From: Anthostomella pinea | Taxonomy: Eukaryota > Ascomycota > Sordariomycetes > Xylariales > Xylariaceae | NCBI GenBank assembly: GCA_963556695.1 | Contig: CAUWAG010000019.1 | Location: forward strand, 1,054,001 to 1,118,000 | Direction of reading: 5' to 3' | DNA length: 64,000 nucleotides | In this document: in pieces, positions 24,305-35,712 of the stretch | Layout of the letters: each line of letters begins with the position of its first letter | Position numbering within the stretch: the first letter of the stretch is position 1 | The notes under the pieces: generated by a model | Database searches by the model: none | Told to the model about the DNA's origin: nothing | Seen by the model: only the letters and a program-made list of their open reading frames with translations | Made by a program: the position numbers and the translations under genes

Positions 24305-25093
24305 ATGCACGCCACCACTCACCTCCCCCACACCTTCGCCCTCGCGGCCACCGCCACCGCAACAACCTTCACCCTGTCCAACCCGCCCGCCATCGGCACC
24401 AATCTCCAAACCGAAAACACACGGCCCTGCGGCGGCTTCGTCGTGACTCCTGAGGCAACCTTCGTCGACTACCCGATTGCAGGCCACGACATCAAGGCGA
24501 CGAACACCAGCGACGCGTCCCAGCGCTCGGCGTTCGACTTCCGCGTTGCGCTGCTCAGCGATCCCACGCTCAGCTTCATCGCCCTGTACGGCACGCAGTA
24601 CAGCCAGGACAGCGACACGGCATGCTGGCCCAGCGTCCCCGGGAAGGATATTGAGAGCTGGGTGGGTCAGGATGCGGTGCTGCAGGTTGCGCAGTATGTT
24701 GGTGGCGGAATTACAAATTATCAGGTAGGGTTCCTTGCCTTCCTCTCCCCTTTTCTGCTTGTCGGACATAGTCGTGTCTGGATGCTGGCTGGGGTCATAC
24801 GGTACTGACTGTTGCTGCTCCCGTAGTGCGCTCCCATCCGTTTCGTCAGGGGCGCCGCGGCCCCGTCTGAGTGCGGCACCAGGAACGTTCCCCAGCGCTG
24901 ATGAATGCCACCTTCTTGCCCGCTGCGGGACGGTCCTGCTGCCTCGTTCGCCGCCGTGAGTGCGGCGAGTCTGGCTGGACTTGTGGGATCTGCTTTGATT
25001 GTCACTGGCACGGTGGTGATCGTTGAGTCCGAGGCGCCTCACTATCAAACGAAGCGTGTAGACGGGAGTAGCTACCAATGGCCAGTTCACTGA
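24305..25093 (+). CDS. BIM1/X325-like copper protein, 3' end interrupted
   Basis: Exon 1 (24305-24724) and exon 2 (from 24827) join at YQ-CAPIRFV over a gtaggg..cgtag intron. The protein has a hydrophobic leader, then TFTLSNPPAIGTN, RPCGGF, and CWPSVPGKD, matching BIM1-like (PF20238, LPMO-related) secreted copper proteins. Characterised members start their mature chain with a copper-binding His; here the corresponding position looks like Thr. Two adjacent TGA codons (24899-24904) end the frame after NVPQR, giving 164 residues. The same frame then continues to a stop at 25093 with DGPAASFAAVSAASLAGLVG and a hydrophobic tail like a GPI signal. This suggests two compensating indels, an odd intron or a sequence error. 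Confidence 0.68.
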
Positions 25094-25767
25094 TTTTACA
25101 TACACAACTCCCTTGACGCGTAGCAGACACACTACGTCCTGTTGCCCCTATCCTCAACGGTTGCAGCTGTAAAGTCGTCCTGGTCCATAACAACAGCGTA
25201 TATTTAGCCGACCCTTTATCATCACCAGTTCACCTCACCAGTGTATATATGCGCCATGTAAAGCCATTGTGTCTTTCAAGTAGATAAGGCAAGCCTGTAT
25301 ACGAAGCCGACGAGACGACTCTCCCGAAAAGCAATCTAGGGGTCACCGCTAGAACGGGCCGCGAGTTTGCCCTGGGAGTCTTGGTCACACAGACGGCGGT
25401 TACAAACATCCCATGTTGGATCGGACTCATATGTGTAGACGCCAGCCTGGTGCCCTCAGCGCACAGTGAATGTGTCGGACACGATGACTCACATTGGCGA
25501 AACAACGAGCATACGAGAAGGATCTGCACCGCTCAATTTTGTTTGTTCGTGTTTTCTGCTTGTCATACTTCCTCCCAGCTTCCCCAAGCAAACATGGCGG
25601 AATCCAGGCGATGGTTCTTCTACGCCCACGACTCACTTCACCGCTGGGCTCCTGGCAGCTCCTTGATAGTCACATTCACTACTGGTCATGACCCGGACTC
25701 TGCCCGGCGCATCAATACAACGTGGTAGCAATGAGCGGAGTGAGTAGGTTCTCTTCGAACCTACATC
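25094..25767. other. Intergenic region
   Basis: Lies between the BIM1-like gene and the Ser-Gln/Pro-rich gene. No recognisable gene; open frames of about 60-115 residues overlap each other on both strands. Confidence 0.4.
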
Positions 25768-27060
25768 ATGAACCGCCTACCGCCGATAAATTATGCCTAT
25801 GGCAGGTATCTGCTGCCACCACCGGAGGACGGGGGAGAGAACAGTAACGTAGGCCAGCTCGTACGGTTCAACCCGCTGCAACTCTATTTTCCATTTCCAG
25901 GAAGAACAGCTACAGTGGAGGAACTATCGTCTACAGACCATTTTTCAGAACCATCGGAGAGGCTCTCGTCGCAGAGATCATCGCAGAGATCGTCGTCTCA
26001 AGCGTCCGCTTGGCAAAGATCCCCTGAGCAGAGATCCCACTCGCAGATATCATCGTCGCAGAGATCTTTGTCGCAGGCACCACCATCCCAGGCACCCCCA
26101 TCTCAGAGATCCCCATCGCAGAGATCTGCATCGCAGAGACCACCTTCGCAGGCATCCCCATCGCACGCGCCGTCACACCCAGGCCAATCACCACGGGCCC
26201 CGTCATTGCGAACGTACACACCACAGGCGCCGCCAGCAACGCCGAGAGAACAGGGACCGCCCCCACAAAGACACCCGCAACTGCCGGGACTACCAGGACT
26301 ACAACCACCGAGATCACCACCCCGAAGACCGCCGCCGCGAGGATCTCCGCCGCGCGGGTTTCCACCATCGCCGGGCCCCATGCCCAATATGCCACGGCCT
26401 CCTTTCGAGCGTGCGTACCCCACCTCACTGCGCGACCAGCCGGTCAAGGTGATGCTGGATGAGGGCGGTCAATATCTCTGCAACCGCGCCGACATCCTCG
26501 AGCATCTGCCCAACACGCGGCAGGCGCCCTTTGGTCGAACGCTTGAACCCCGGATTGCAGTGCAAAACCAGATACCAGCCGCCCTGGAAGCGCTCCACCA
26601 ACTGTTCCGAGGCCTCGAGCAGTACCGCACCACCGGCACTCCACTGTACATGTTCGAGAGAGCCCGTGCCATGCTGAACCGCGACACCGAGTACGCCTGG
26701 TATCAGTGCTTCGATTTCTTCGTCGGGACCTGCGCCGCGCTCGACTCGGAGTTCGGGCTGGGCTGCAGCGAGGAGCTCCTGCAGCAGATCGACGAGTTCG
26801 CCATCGACCTCATGTACACCCACGAGCTTGGCACCCTGGACCACCGCAATCCGCTCTTGGACTTCTTCGTGGCGTACGCCAAAGTCTTCCAGCCAACCAC
26901 GCCCAGACACCTGGACACGCTGCGGGAGCTCTGGAACTGTGTCCCTGCCGAGCCCAGGGCCTGGCTGATGGTGGACCTGGCGCAGGTCATGGACTGGAGG
27001 GCGCAGCGCAGTAACGTGAATGCCATGTTCCGGGCGATGAGAGATATGGGCATGGCCTAG
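25768..27060 (+). CDS. Hypothetical protein with Ser-Gln repeats and Pro-rich linker
   Basis: Single open frame of 430 residues that I do not recognise. Residues about 60-135 are an SQ-rich repeat made of short units such as SSQRS, PSQAPPSQRS and SQRSPSQRSASQ, encoded by a degenerate (tcgcagaga)-like tandem DNA repeat. Residues about 135-210 are Pro/Arg-rich and disordered. From about 215 to the end the sequence becomes folded and acidic-helical (PVKVMLDEGGQYLCNRADIL, YAWYQCFDFFVGTCAALDSE, ELLQQIDEFAIDLMYTHELG), with balanced codon use. No signal peptide or membrane helix is seen. The Ser-Gln dipeptides are possible ATM/ATR-type kinase sites, but that is speculative. Confidence 0.7.
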   Translation: MNRLPPINYAYGRYLLPPPEDGGENSNVGQLVRFNPLQLYFPFPGRTATVEELSSTDHFSEPSERLSSQRSSQRSSSQASAWQRSPEQRSHSQISSSQRSLSQAPPSQAPPSQRSPSQRSASQRPPSQASPSHAPSHPGQSPRAPSLRTYTPQAPPATPREQGPPPQRHPQLPGLPGLQPPRSPPRRPPPRGSPPRGFPPSPGPMPNMPRPPFERAYPTSLRDQPVKVMLDEGGQYLCNRADILEHLPNTRQAPFGRTLEPRIAVQNQIPAALEALHQLFRGLEQYRTTGTPLYMFERARAMLNRDTEYAWYQCFDFFVGTCAALDSEFGLGCSEELLQQIDEFAIDLMYTHELGTLDHRNPLLDFFVAYAKVFQPTTPRHLDTLRELWNCVPAEPRAWLMVDLAQVMDWRAQRSNVNAMFRAMRDMGMA

Positions 27061-27637
27061 GTTATCGGTGGCCCGACGGGCTTCAGGTGTATGCCGTCGC
27101 ACTGCTTATTACATGGTGTGGAGTACATGGAGAGGCGCCCAAAAATATATCTGTTTAAATATATCTGTTTGACTGCTCGTGCGTGCTCGTCAAACCGTGA
27201 CTGGAGATTGAAGCCCTCCAGCAAGGTCAGCAAACCCTTGGAATACTACGTACCTGCCTGCTTTACTATGTGTAGAGCCTTCACGTCATTCTCATCCACG
27301 ACCACGGACAGGCTGCCAATGCTTCGTCCGGGAAGATAGGCATTTGCAAGCTCGCCGTCTCCTGTACGGCGCAGGAAAGAGTTCGCAAACAGATGTGTGG
27401 CACAGGTCCATTCGCAGAATTGGGTGAGTAAACGATGCCGCGATTTGTCGTGCGCTTGTTCATTCCCCCGAGGTGCAATCTGACTTGTGACATTGATGCG
27501 AGGAATCGACTTTGGGTCCATGTACGGTGCCCAGGTGTAGTCCCCCCTCGATGATCCTGCATTCCTCTTATCGTTGCGAGCCGGGTATCCGCGCCATCAA
27601 AGACAAAACCATGCCAGTCCAATGCGAGCTTCTTAGA
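27061..27637. other. Intergenic region between convergent genes
   Basis: 3' flanks of the Ser-Gln/Pro-rich gene (+) and NUP49 (-). A direct duplication of aaatatatctgttt lies at 27146-27170. No gene seen. Confidence 0.4.
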
Positions 27638-29150
27638 TCAATACACGCCATTGTGGCCCCCATCTTGACCCATAAAGTCACCCAGCTGCAGACGGGTCAT
27701 GCCCTCTCGCGCACCTCCCACGTCTCCGGCGACCTTAAGTATGCCCTGCTCGAAGTCCCTCAGCACAGCAACGAGCTCCTGTATCTTTTCGTCCGAGCCG
27801 GCGCCGCCGCCATTCCTTGTGGCCATCATCCTCTGTAGCTGCTCCCCCAGGCCATCCGAGACGCCATGCATGTGCTGCTCAATGTCGGTCAGGTTCTTCT
27901 GGTATTTCTTCATCTGATCATCCATCTCGTCGGCCGTCTTGGAGAAGAAGCCGACCAGGTCCTGGCCGTCGGCCTCCGTGTTGGCGGTGCCCGGGGCTTG
28001 CTGTCTCGGCGACCAGAAGCTGGATGTGTGGTACTGCTGCGGCAGCTTCAGGTTGTCAATAGCACGGAAGCTAAGACGGGCGCTGTCAGCATCTTGGTTG
28101 ACCAAGACGCGTGCTGACTCGATGGCCTGGGCGGCCGACTCCAAGGCGGTCCTCGCGCCGTCGTACTTCCTCGACACGAATTTGACGTCGTCGGGGATGC
28201 TCTCGAGCATGTTACTGTGACCGGACATGAACGAGTCGACCCCTTTCTTTCGTTGTTGTTGCTCCTCTATGTAGCGATCGACCTGTTCGACAGTCTTCTG
28301 CAAGTCTTCCTGAAGGTCGTTGAAGCGGGTAGTGCCCTTGAGGTTACTGACATCTATGCGCACGCCGGGCACGGTCTGCTGGGTGGTCGACTGACCCATG
28401 GTTAGGCCGATTCCAAGGGCGGGATGATGTTGCAACTGGCCGAGGGGGTTGCCTTGGTTCTGGGGCTGTTGGTTGAGACTCCCACTGCCGGGCAATAAGT
28501 CAGCACGGGGGGTCGCGGGCTGGACGGAGGCTTGTTACTCACAAGAGGCTTGGCTTCTGTTGAGCGAATTGTCCAAACATGCCGCTCCCATTCATGTTGT
28601 TGGCCGGCTGGGCATTACTCGAAAGACTGCCGAACAAACTCGTAGACGGAGCAGCACCTGCTTGACTGGTGGTGGTACTGGTGGTGTTGTTGTTGGCGCC
28701 GAACAGGCTACCGGCGTTTTGCGGTTGGCTCCGGTTCTGAGCAAGTCCTCCAAACAAACTTCCACCCTGGGCAGGCTGCTGAGGCTGACTCTGCGAAGCG
28801 CCACCAAAGAGGCTGCCTGTCTGTTGGGGCTGGGAGGGTGCGGTTGAAGCTCCGAACAGACCGCCGGATGCTTGCTGCGGTTGTGAGGTTGCGGCGGAGG
28901 AACCGAACAGGCTGGTCGACGGCTGGGGCTGGGTTGTAGCAGTGTTAGTGGCGGCGCCGAACAGTGATGAGGTTTGTTGAGGCTGCGAGGCGGTGGTGGC
29001 AGATGTCGTGTTGCCGAATAGGCTGGTGGGCTTGGTTGTCGATGTATTCGTATTCTGGGTGGTGGATCCAAACAGGGCCCCCGGGGCGGGAGCTTGACTG
29101 CTGGCAGATGCGCTTTCGGGGACATCTTGGGTTAGCTTTGAAAGAGGCAT
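27638..29150 (-). CDS. NUP49: FG nucleoporin NUP49 (NUP58 homologue)
   Basis: Exons 29150-28543 and 28484-27638 join over a 58-bp intron (gtgagt donor, gctgac branch, ggcag acceptor). The junction creates another FG motif (KPSL-F-GSLNQQ), which supports it; 484 residues. The first about 200 residues carry roughly ten GLFG/SLFG repeats separated by Gln/Thr/Ser linkers, the permeability mesh of the nuclear pore. The C-terminal half is coiled coil (FNDLQEDLQKTVEQVDRYIE) and includes the block ARLSFRAIDNLKLPQQY. That block and the domain order fit Nup49/Nup58, which pairs with Nsp1 and Nup57 in the central channel, better than Nup57. Transcribed away from FIP1, 857 bp apart. Confidence 0.88.
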
Positions 29151-29784
29151 GATGTCAAGACGGGAGCTCGCGGCATGTCTGGATATCGACCGCGCGTGCA
29201 GAGTAGGCGGGTCGGCGGGTAGGCAGGTAGGTAGGACTGCGGGTTCAGAGGTGTAGAGGTGCAGAGGAGCACGCAGAGAAGAAATGTGGGAATCATGCTG
29301 TGGGAATCATGCTGTGGGAAACCGGTGGATGGATGCGAGGACAGGACAGGACAGGACAGGGAGGGAGGCAGAAACAGGAGGCGACGAAGACGACGACGAA
29401 GACGAAGAGGCAGGAAAAGAGGCAGGAAATACAGGCGCAATACTCACAACATGTTGGCCGAATTTGTGTTGATGCTCAACGCTCCAGGACCGCTAGCCGA
29501 CCTGGACAAGGCCATGGCATTGAGAGAGAGGCAGCTCCGTCGCGGTCGCAAAGTTGCCGTCGCGTGGCTGGCAGATGGAATGTGGAATGCGGAATGGAGG
29601 GTCGCGATATGTTTGCTTTTGTAGAATCCCTCCGTTTTGATGAATGCGAAAGGGTCCTGTAACTGAGGGTACCTGCAGATATGCAGTAAGCGGTGTAGCC
29701 TGGTACATGTACCAGGTATATGACTTAATGGGGGTAGGGAACATGAGCTTGGGTTCGCTCACATTCAATGTTTCCAGTTTCCAG

Positions 29785-29868
29785 CGCAACCACATAACCA
29801 CATAACCACATAACCACATAACCACATAACCACATAACCACATCACCACATCACCACATCTTCACATC
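29785..29868. repeat. Octamer tandem array (cacataac)n
   Basis: About seven near-perfect units of cacataac followed by diverged cacatcac/cacatctt units, in the NUP49/FIP1 spacer. Confidence 0.9.
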
Positions 29869-29899
29869 TTCTTCCAGAACCAACTCCACACTCAGCCTC

Positions 29900-29958
29900 G
29901 TCCAGAGTCCAGAGTCCAGAGTCCAGAGTCCAGAGTCCAGAGTCCAGAGTCCAGAGTC
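29900..29958. repeat. Heptamer tandem array (gtccaga)n
   Basis: Eight uninterrupted copies of gtccaga ending about 50 bp before the FIP1 ATG, so probably in its 5' UTR or core promoter. Confidence 0.92.
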
Positions 29959-30007
29959 TTTGTGTGTACCGCCTCAAACTCTCAGACAACCGTACTCCGA
30001 GGCCACC

Positions 30008-31021
30008 ATGGAGATTGACGATGATGACGACTTCTACGCCCCCGACGAGCCCACAACCCAGCCCGCTGCCGCCGCCACCCCGTCCGCCGCAGAGCCCGCG
30101 GAACAGCAACACCAAGATGGAGATCTAGAGGAGGGGGAGGAGGAAGACGAGGGCGCCGAGATGGAGGACTCGGATTCCGACATTGATATCATCACCGAGC
30201 GCAAAGACGGCTCCAACGCACCTCCCCCAGCGTGAGTCAACATACTTCCCCTCCTTCTACTGATGCTGACCACGGACAACTACAGACAATCGCGCTACAG
30301 CGACATAAGAAACATCCCGCAGCGGACAGCCTCGAGCGACGCCGCCTCCAAGCCTGCCATCAAGAACGAGGACCCAGCCAAAGCCACGTCCACCGCCGAC
30401 CTGCCGCCCGTCTCCACTTCCAAGATAGATGTGAACGCGATACCCATATACAAGCCTACAGGGAAGCCCATTACCCAGGTGAACATCGACCAAGACCTGC
30501 CCGAGAACGACAAGCCCTGGAGAAAGCCAGGCACCGATCTCAGCGACTACTTCAACTACGGCTTCGACGAGTTCACCTGGGCCTTGTACGCCGCTAAGCA
30601 GGACAACGTTCGCGGAGAGTACAGTCAAGACGCCATTGCCCAGAACAACAAGAAGATGATGGACGAGATGCAGATGATGATGATGGGCGGCATGCCCGGC
30701 ATGACCGGTGCCGCCGGCGCCATGCCCACCATGCCCGGCATGGACGGAATGCCCCCGGAGATGCAGGCCATGATGCAGCAGATGGTGTCTTCGGGCATGG
30801 ACCCCAGCCAGATGGACCCTGCCGCCATGGCCACCATGTTCTCGGGCATGCAGAACGCAGCAGGTGGCAACGCTGCCGGGGGCCAAGGTCAGGGCTTTGG
30901 CGGTGCCGGTCAGGGCTTTGGGGGCAACCAGGGGCAGAACTTTGGCTTTGAGCAGGGCATGGGCCGAGGGGGCGGAGGTGGTGGATTCGGGAGGGGTCGC
31001 GGTGGCCGCAGGAATTGGTGA
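30008..31021 (+). CDS. FIP1: Pre-mRNA polyadenylation factor FIP1
   Basis: Exons 30008-30231 and 30286-31021 are joined by a 54-bp intron (gtgagt..ctacag) and encode 319 residues. The start sits in an ideal context, gccaccATGG. FIP1 is the subunit of the nuclear cleavage and polyadenylation factor that tethers poly(A) polymerase. Seen in order: an acidic N-terminus ([20 protein letters not shown]), the Fip1 core [20 protein letters not shown] at about 123-142, and [19 protein letters not shown] followed by DEFTW at about 150-173. Then come a Met-rich stretch ([10 protein letters not shown]) and a Gly/Arg-rich RGG-like tail. Length is normal. The complementary strand also carries a long open frame here, which is a by-product of composition. 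Confidence 0.95.
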
Positions 31022-32521
31022 GACCATTCGGGCTCTCCTTCAACCCGCCGCCATTCATCTGTGGTCATTGCGTGCGCAAAACATAACGCGTAACCAGACC
31101 ATGCAGAACAACGAATGGCTTGTACTATGAACAAAGATGATTGCGAAGGCTAGTCATCACCTGCTTCTCACCATTGTCACCTGCTACTCCCCTATTGCAG
31201 AGTGGGTAGGTAACATGCAAAGGAGCAAAACCGGCCCTGAGGCGAGTGCGGTGATGTTTTCGCTGGTCATGGAGCCTGTGACAGCACCGACTACTCCTCG
31301 CAGGTATAGCTGATGGAGTCGGTTACTTCAATTCTGTATGAGTAATGAAAAATACCTGGACTCTTCCACTGGCAACTGAAAGTGCATTATCCATGGCGAT
31401 CGTGATTGTTTAAATGGGTTGTGCCTCTTCGAGAGCGGTTGTTGTTGGCTTCGTGTAAACGAGGTCATCGGGAGTACTTCCGGTCCGATCGAGTCCACGT
31501 GCCGTTTGTGTCTCGTCATTGGGACCCTTCAACTGTCGTGTCGAGATCAGCGCCTCCACTCATTCTTTGGAGCTGCTTCCATCTGGTCATCCCGCCAGGA
31601 CATATCTCATGACCCGGAATGGCCTTGGTGGATCTTCTACGAGTGACGGGCCGGTCAGCCGGTATGTTGTAGTTTTACCCCTCTTAACCTGCCATGGTAG
31701 AGGTTTCATCCAGCCAGTTCCATAACGCGGCCCCTCCGCTATGATATTAGATCTTTACTCTCTTACATTGTTGTGTCGGTTCCATGCCATGGCAAAGATG
31801 ACGAGAGAGGGGACAAGCAGGAAGGTGAATACTCCCATTCTTGTCTAGGGCCTTTCGATCAGAAAAGGGGGGAGCAATACATAAGAGGAGCCACCAGCCT
31901 GAGTTCATAATCTCCTGTTGGTCCTAATTCAAACTGACATAACTTGAATTGGTGAGTTTAGACCAGACCAGTTTGGCGTGCCTTCACTAAGGGAGCAGTC
32001 TGCTATATTTATTGTATGCTATTTTCAAGGCGGCTCTCGGTTAAACAAATGTGTACCACGTGACTGTTGCTACTACTACATATGCCACCTTTCTTTTCTA
32101 CACCCGTGTGGCGGCCGCAAGTAGTCCCTTTCAACTTCTTTACCCAGTGAATCGTTCGGAAACGCGATTAAATACTGACCTCACGAGTATGGTATCGCTT
32201 GAATAGAAGGGAGGCGTGCTCTCATCCTGCCAGGGTTCCTTGCCACCGCGCTGCTCCCTCCTAGACGATGTGGTATTCAGGCCATGTTATTCTACCTGAA
32301 GCTATCATGATGGCTCCGTACTGGGAATAATCTCAAGTCTCTGGTTTCGTTCCTCGCTGGAATGTCTTCTCGCTGGAAAGGGCTTCTGAACAGGGCGCTG
32401 ATCAGGTCTTCTGGGAGTTCACGCAGCCGGAACCTGAGATGACACCACGTGGAGTTTTACAGAATGATCCACGAGTTAAGGTAGATCTACATAAAGTCCA
32501 CGTGACAGATTAATAGGTATA
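31022..32521. other. Intergenic region, no gene seen
   Basis: 1.5 kb downstream of FIP1 with normal to slightly AT-rich composition, a cacgtg-type and several gatctt motifs, and no coherent coding frame on either strand. Confidence 0.4.
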
Positions 32522-34674
32522 CCCAAATATGGGCGCCATATCCTTTTCCGATGTGATTATGGCCTAGTCATTGCATCTGATGACCTTGAACCACCGCCTC
32601 GACGTGACTACCTCGCCGACTTATACATCGCCTTTCGTGCTGAACTGGCCTTCCAGCAGGCTAGTCTACCACATCGATGCGACATACGACCAGTTGACAC
32701 TGTCCAGCTCCCTTCCACCCACTCCCTCTCACAGGAACTTGTAAGTGGCTGCATATGCCAGATGGATGTTGTATATGTCAAGGACCGTGGCTCTATATGC
32801 ATCAGATTTCGGCTTCCTGTTGCGGCTTCGCTGTCTCGTGCACACCTACCTGTATATGGACTATGATTTGTTACCTTGCCCCTAGGCAACCGTTATCGAC
32901 CCAGCTGTGGCTATTATTTCCAGATATCTACTTCATCATACGTCCTGGCCGCAAGACTGTAGTCCCTAGTGAGACTGTCGGAAACAGGCTCTATCATCTC
33001 GCCAAGGCGCCGGGACGGCGTAGGTTTCTGTTTCGACCTTGGACCATTTCGGAACCTGGACAGTGGTAAGTCAGACTGGGCCTACAGCCTCGGACAAGCA
33101 TTGCTGTTGAGGAATATGGTATGTACTATAAAGTGTGGACATGTTTGATTACTATTTGGAAACCCCTTCCCACTGTGGTGTTGGATCACCAGGGATGATG
33201 GTATGCTTTCACATGTCCCAATATCTTCATAGATGTCCATAATTTTCAGTATCCGGAGGGAGTGGTGTGCATGATGTTATGGCGGCTTTTGGTAAGTGAC
33301 AGGAGAAGCCACAGGGTCAGCTACCATGCTCATGACTAACTCATACAGTGGTGCATAGAACAGGCCCAGCGTGGAATCTGTACCATTCCGGAGTGGTATA
33401 ACCGGACCGGGCCGATTTATCGTCAATATGCCTCTTTCAAGGAAAGGTTCGACGATGTCGATTTGGCCTTGAGGGTTGGTTTCACAGTTCCCACAAGGTC
33501 ATCTGTAGCTAATCTTGTAACAGGAATCCAAGGCAGCTTGCCGGTCCTTGTTCAACCTCATCGAATTTCCAGCCCGACTAGCATGGAACCCGCTGAGGGA
33601 GAGCAATGTGAATAACGAAAGGGGGTCTCCAGGGGCTTGAAGATGTGCTTACGCAAGGTTGCACCATAGAGAGGGGTCACGAACGCACTGCTGAACGAGC
33701 AGAAAAATACCGTACAGGCCCTAGGAATCCAGACGGTTCGTGCCCCTTATCACCCTGATAACGCGAGTCGTCGGTCGAGGTCATAACCCGCTGGGAGAGG
33801 CACCAGCTAAGCCAACACCCTGCAGTGCAAAGAGAAGGGAATCCACCGTACGGTGACTTGGTAGACAAGGTTGGTACACCAAGACTCAGCTTTTGACACT
33901 GAATCATTTTCTAGAACAGCTTGTGTCTCGTCTCGACCAGTGGCTAACAAGCAGACGCGGTCAGGATGGCAATGTCATGCCCGACAAGAACAAAAAGCCG
34001 ACAGCTATGTTCCAGGAGAAAAGCGGGCGTATCAAGAAGCGGCGGAACAAGTCGGATCGAGCGAAAGTCGCGGATCGATTACTTGCGCCCAATCCTGCAG
34101 CAGGCCCGGGACGAACTTCGCGGAGCAGGCCAATTGAGGATATGGAAGATTGGGAGGACGAAGACGAGGACGCTGGCATGCCGACGATCAGCCCCACGGT
34201 TGCCCCTGGCCAACAGAGCGCTTCGGTGGGCAGTGGTTAGAAGCCAATTCAGCCACCGACCATGGCTCACGGGCTACCCTTGACTGGCTTTCAACCGGCG
34301 ATACGGAATCTGCAGCCTAAACCTGAACTCGCAGGGACTTCTGGGAGCATGACAGCTCATAAACGGAGGACTTACGATGCAGGACGACGCACTTGGCTTT
34401 GGCGTGTCCCGACCAGTGTTGGGAACGGCCCCGTTTGCATACCAGCCGACGTATCCTCCGGCGCCCTCCTACATGACGGCACCAGGTCCCTACGCAGAGT
34501 TGGCGCCTTTCCCGAGCGCTGGCCTGGGGGGTTACTCGCCTCTGATGGCCCCAAGTATGGACCAGCCTGCGTATGGAAACGAGGAGGCAGACCATGCCGG
34601 GCCAGCTCTCGAGGCACAGGAGGGCGGCCGTGCAGTCGACGTATTCCAGAATGCCAAACTGTACGACTACTGAC
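32522..34674 (+). CDS. Unresolved multi-exon gene, product unknown
   Basis: Several protein-like blocks lie in order on the plus strand but I could not close a full model. They are 32522-32866 (RDYLADLYIAFRAELAFQQA), 32884-33069 (LFPDIYFIIRPGRKTVVPSE), 33250-33291, 33349-33474 (CTIPEWYNRTGPIYRQYASF), 33524-33640 (RSLFNLIEFPARLAW), 33915-34240 (EQLVSRLDQWLTSRRGQDG, then an acidic tail) and 34356-34674 (Pro/Tyr/Ala-rich, ending in LYDY). Three introns are clear: gtaagt..catacag (33292-33348), gttggt..taacag (33475-33523) and one ending ttttctag at 33914. Other junctions do not keep frame. It may be an intact gene with small exons, or an eroding one. I do not recognise the family. Confidence 0.4.
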
Positions 34675-35712
34675 GGCGAGCAGCCATACCTTGGTCTCGG
34701 CCTCCGGAAGCTTGCCGGCGATATCTGGCATATCTGATACGCCAGACTGAACTACGGTATGCTGCGGTCTTGCAGAGAACGAGGACGTGACGGCCCACCA
34801 CCTGTCCACGATGCAACTACACCATCCGCCCCGCTCATCCATCCCTGTATTCTTTTTTTTCTCTCTTTGTTTGCTTTCTATCCGGCCCACCCCACCCTCT
34901 TCGTGTTGCTCGACTCGACGCCCTTCAGCGCGTCGACTTCACCGTCCTCGGCGAGGCTGCGAGAGATTCTGGATAGTTCACGACGGGGGTACTGGTTGTG
35001 AACGTGGCGAAGGTGATCCTTCGGCTTGAAAGGGAACCAGTCTCACGAAGGGGGAAGATGATGGCCATCTGTCGTTGTCCTGCAGGTGGGCATGGGACGC
35101 GAATAATGCACCGTTTATGGCACAAGCGCACTTGTACGCGTGATCGCTTAGCCGCGGATACAAATGTATTCTGGTCTATAGGAGTAATGTTTAATCATGT
35201 CCCCACGTACTGTATCCTGACGCAGGAGGAGTGGCTGTGACCAATCAAGAGGCATGGCATGGCACGTTGTGCGTGGCTGGCAGAGATGCATCCGTCGCCC
35301 AGCCAATATCGGCCCATTCCTAAGCCACGACATGTCGCCAAGTTGTGAGTATAGGCTGGCGCTTCGTTCGCAGTGCGGGGGACTACTCGTAGAGTATGCC
35401 CTTGCAACGACCGAGAACGTGCACGTGCAGAATCCATTGCACTGCCCTTCCTTTTATGCCCGCACTGGACATGTACGTTGGCAGCTATTGTATGTATGTA
35501 GGCCGCATATATCGTTGCTGGTACGGCCGATGCATGTCAGTCCAACACCCAGAGCCGTCCATTCCTGCGCTGCTGCCAACCTATAACATATATCAAGCTA
35601 GCCAACCTCCGCCGTCTGTCTACCCCATCACCTATAGGCACCTCCTGTTCGGATCCGCATGTTGCCAGCGGTCCCGGCCTTCCAACGCCCCGCAGCTTGC
35701 TCCTCGGCGAGA
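34675..35712. other. Intergenic region, no gene seen
   Basis: Includes a C/T-rich tract (34840-34880) and no protein-like frame. Confidence 0.4.

Larger units (their letters stand above)
29151..30007. promoter_or_regulatory. Divergent NUP49/FIP1 intergenic region with tandem repeats
   Basis: An 857-bp bidirectional upstream region. It contains several short tandem arrays: a duplicated gtgggaatcatgct (29287-29315), acagg units (29339-29360), an octamer array and a heptamer array (listed separately). Both flanking genes are conserved housekeeping genes, so it must hold two promoters. No TATA box stands out. Confidence 0.5.

Noticed and set aside
30257..31027. 256-residue open frame on the minus strand opposite FIP1
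   Set aside because: It mirrors the Met/Gly-rich FIP1 coding strand and has low-complexity His/Ala/Gly composition; FIP1 itself is unambiguous.
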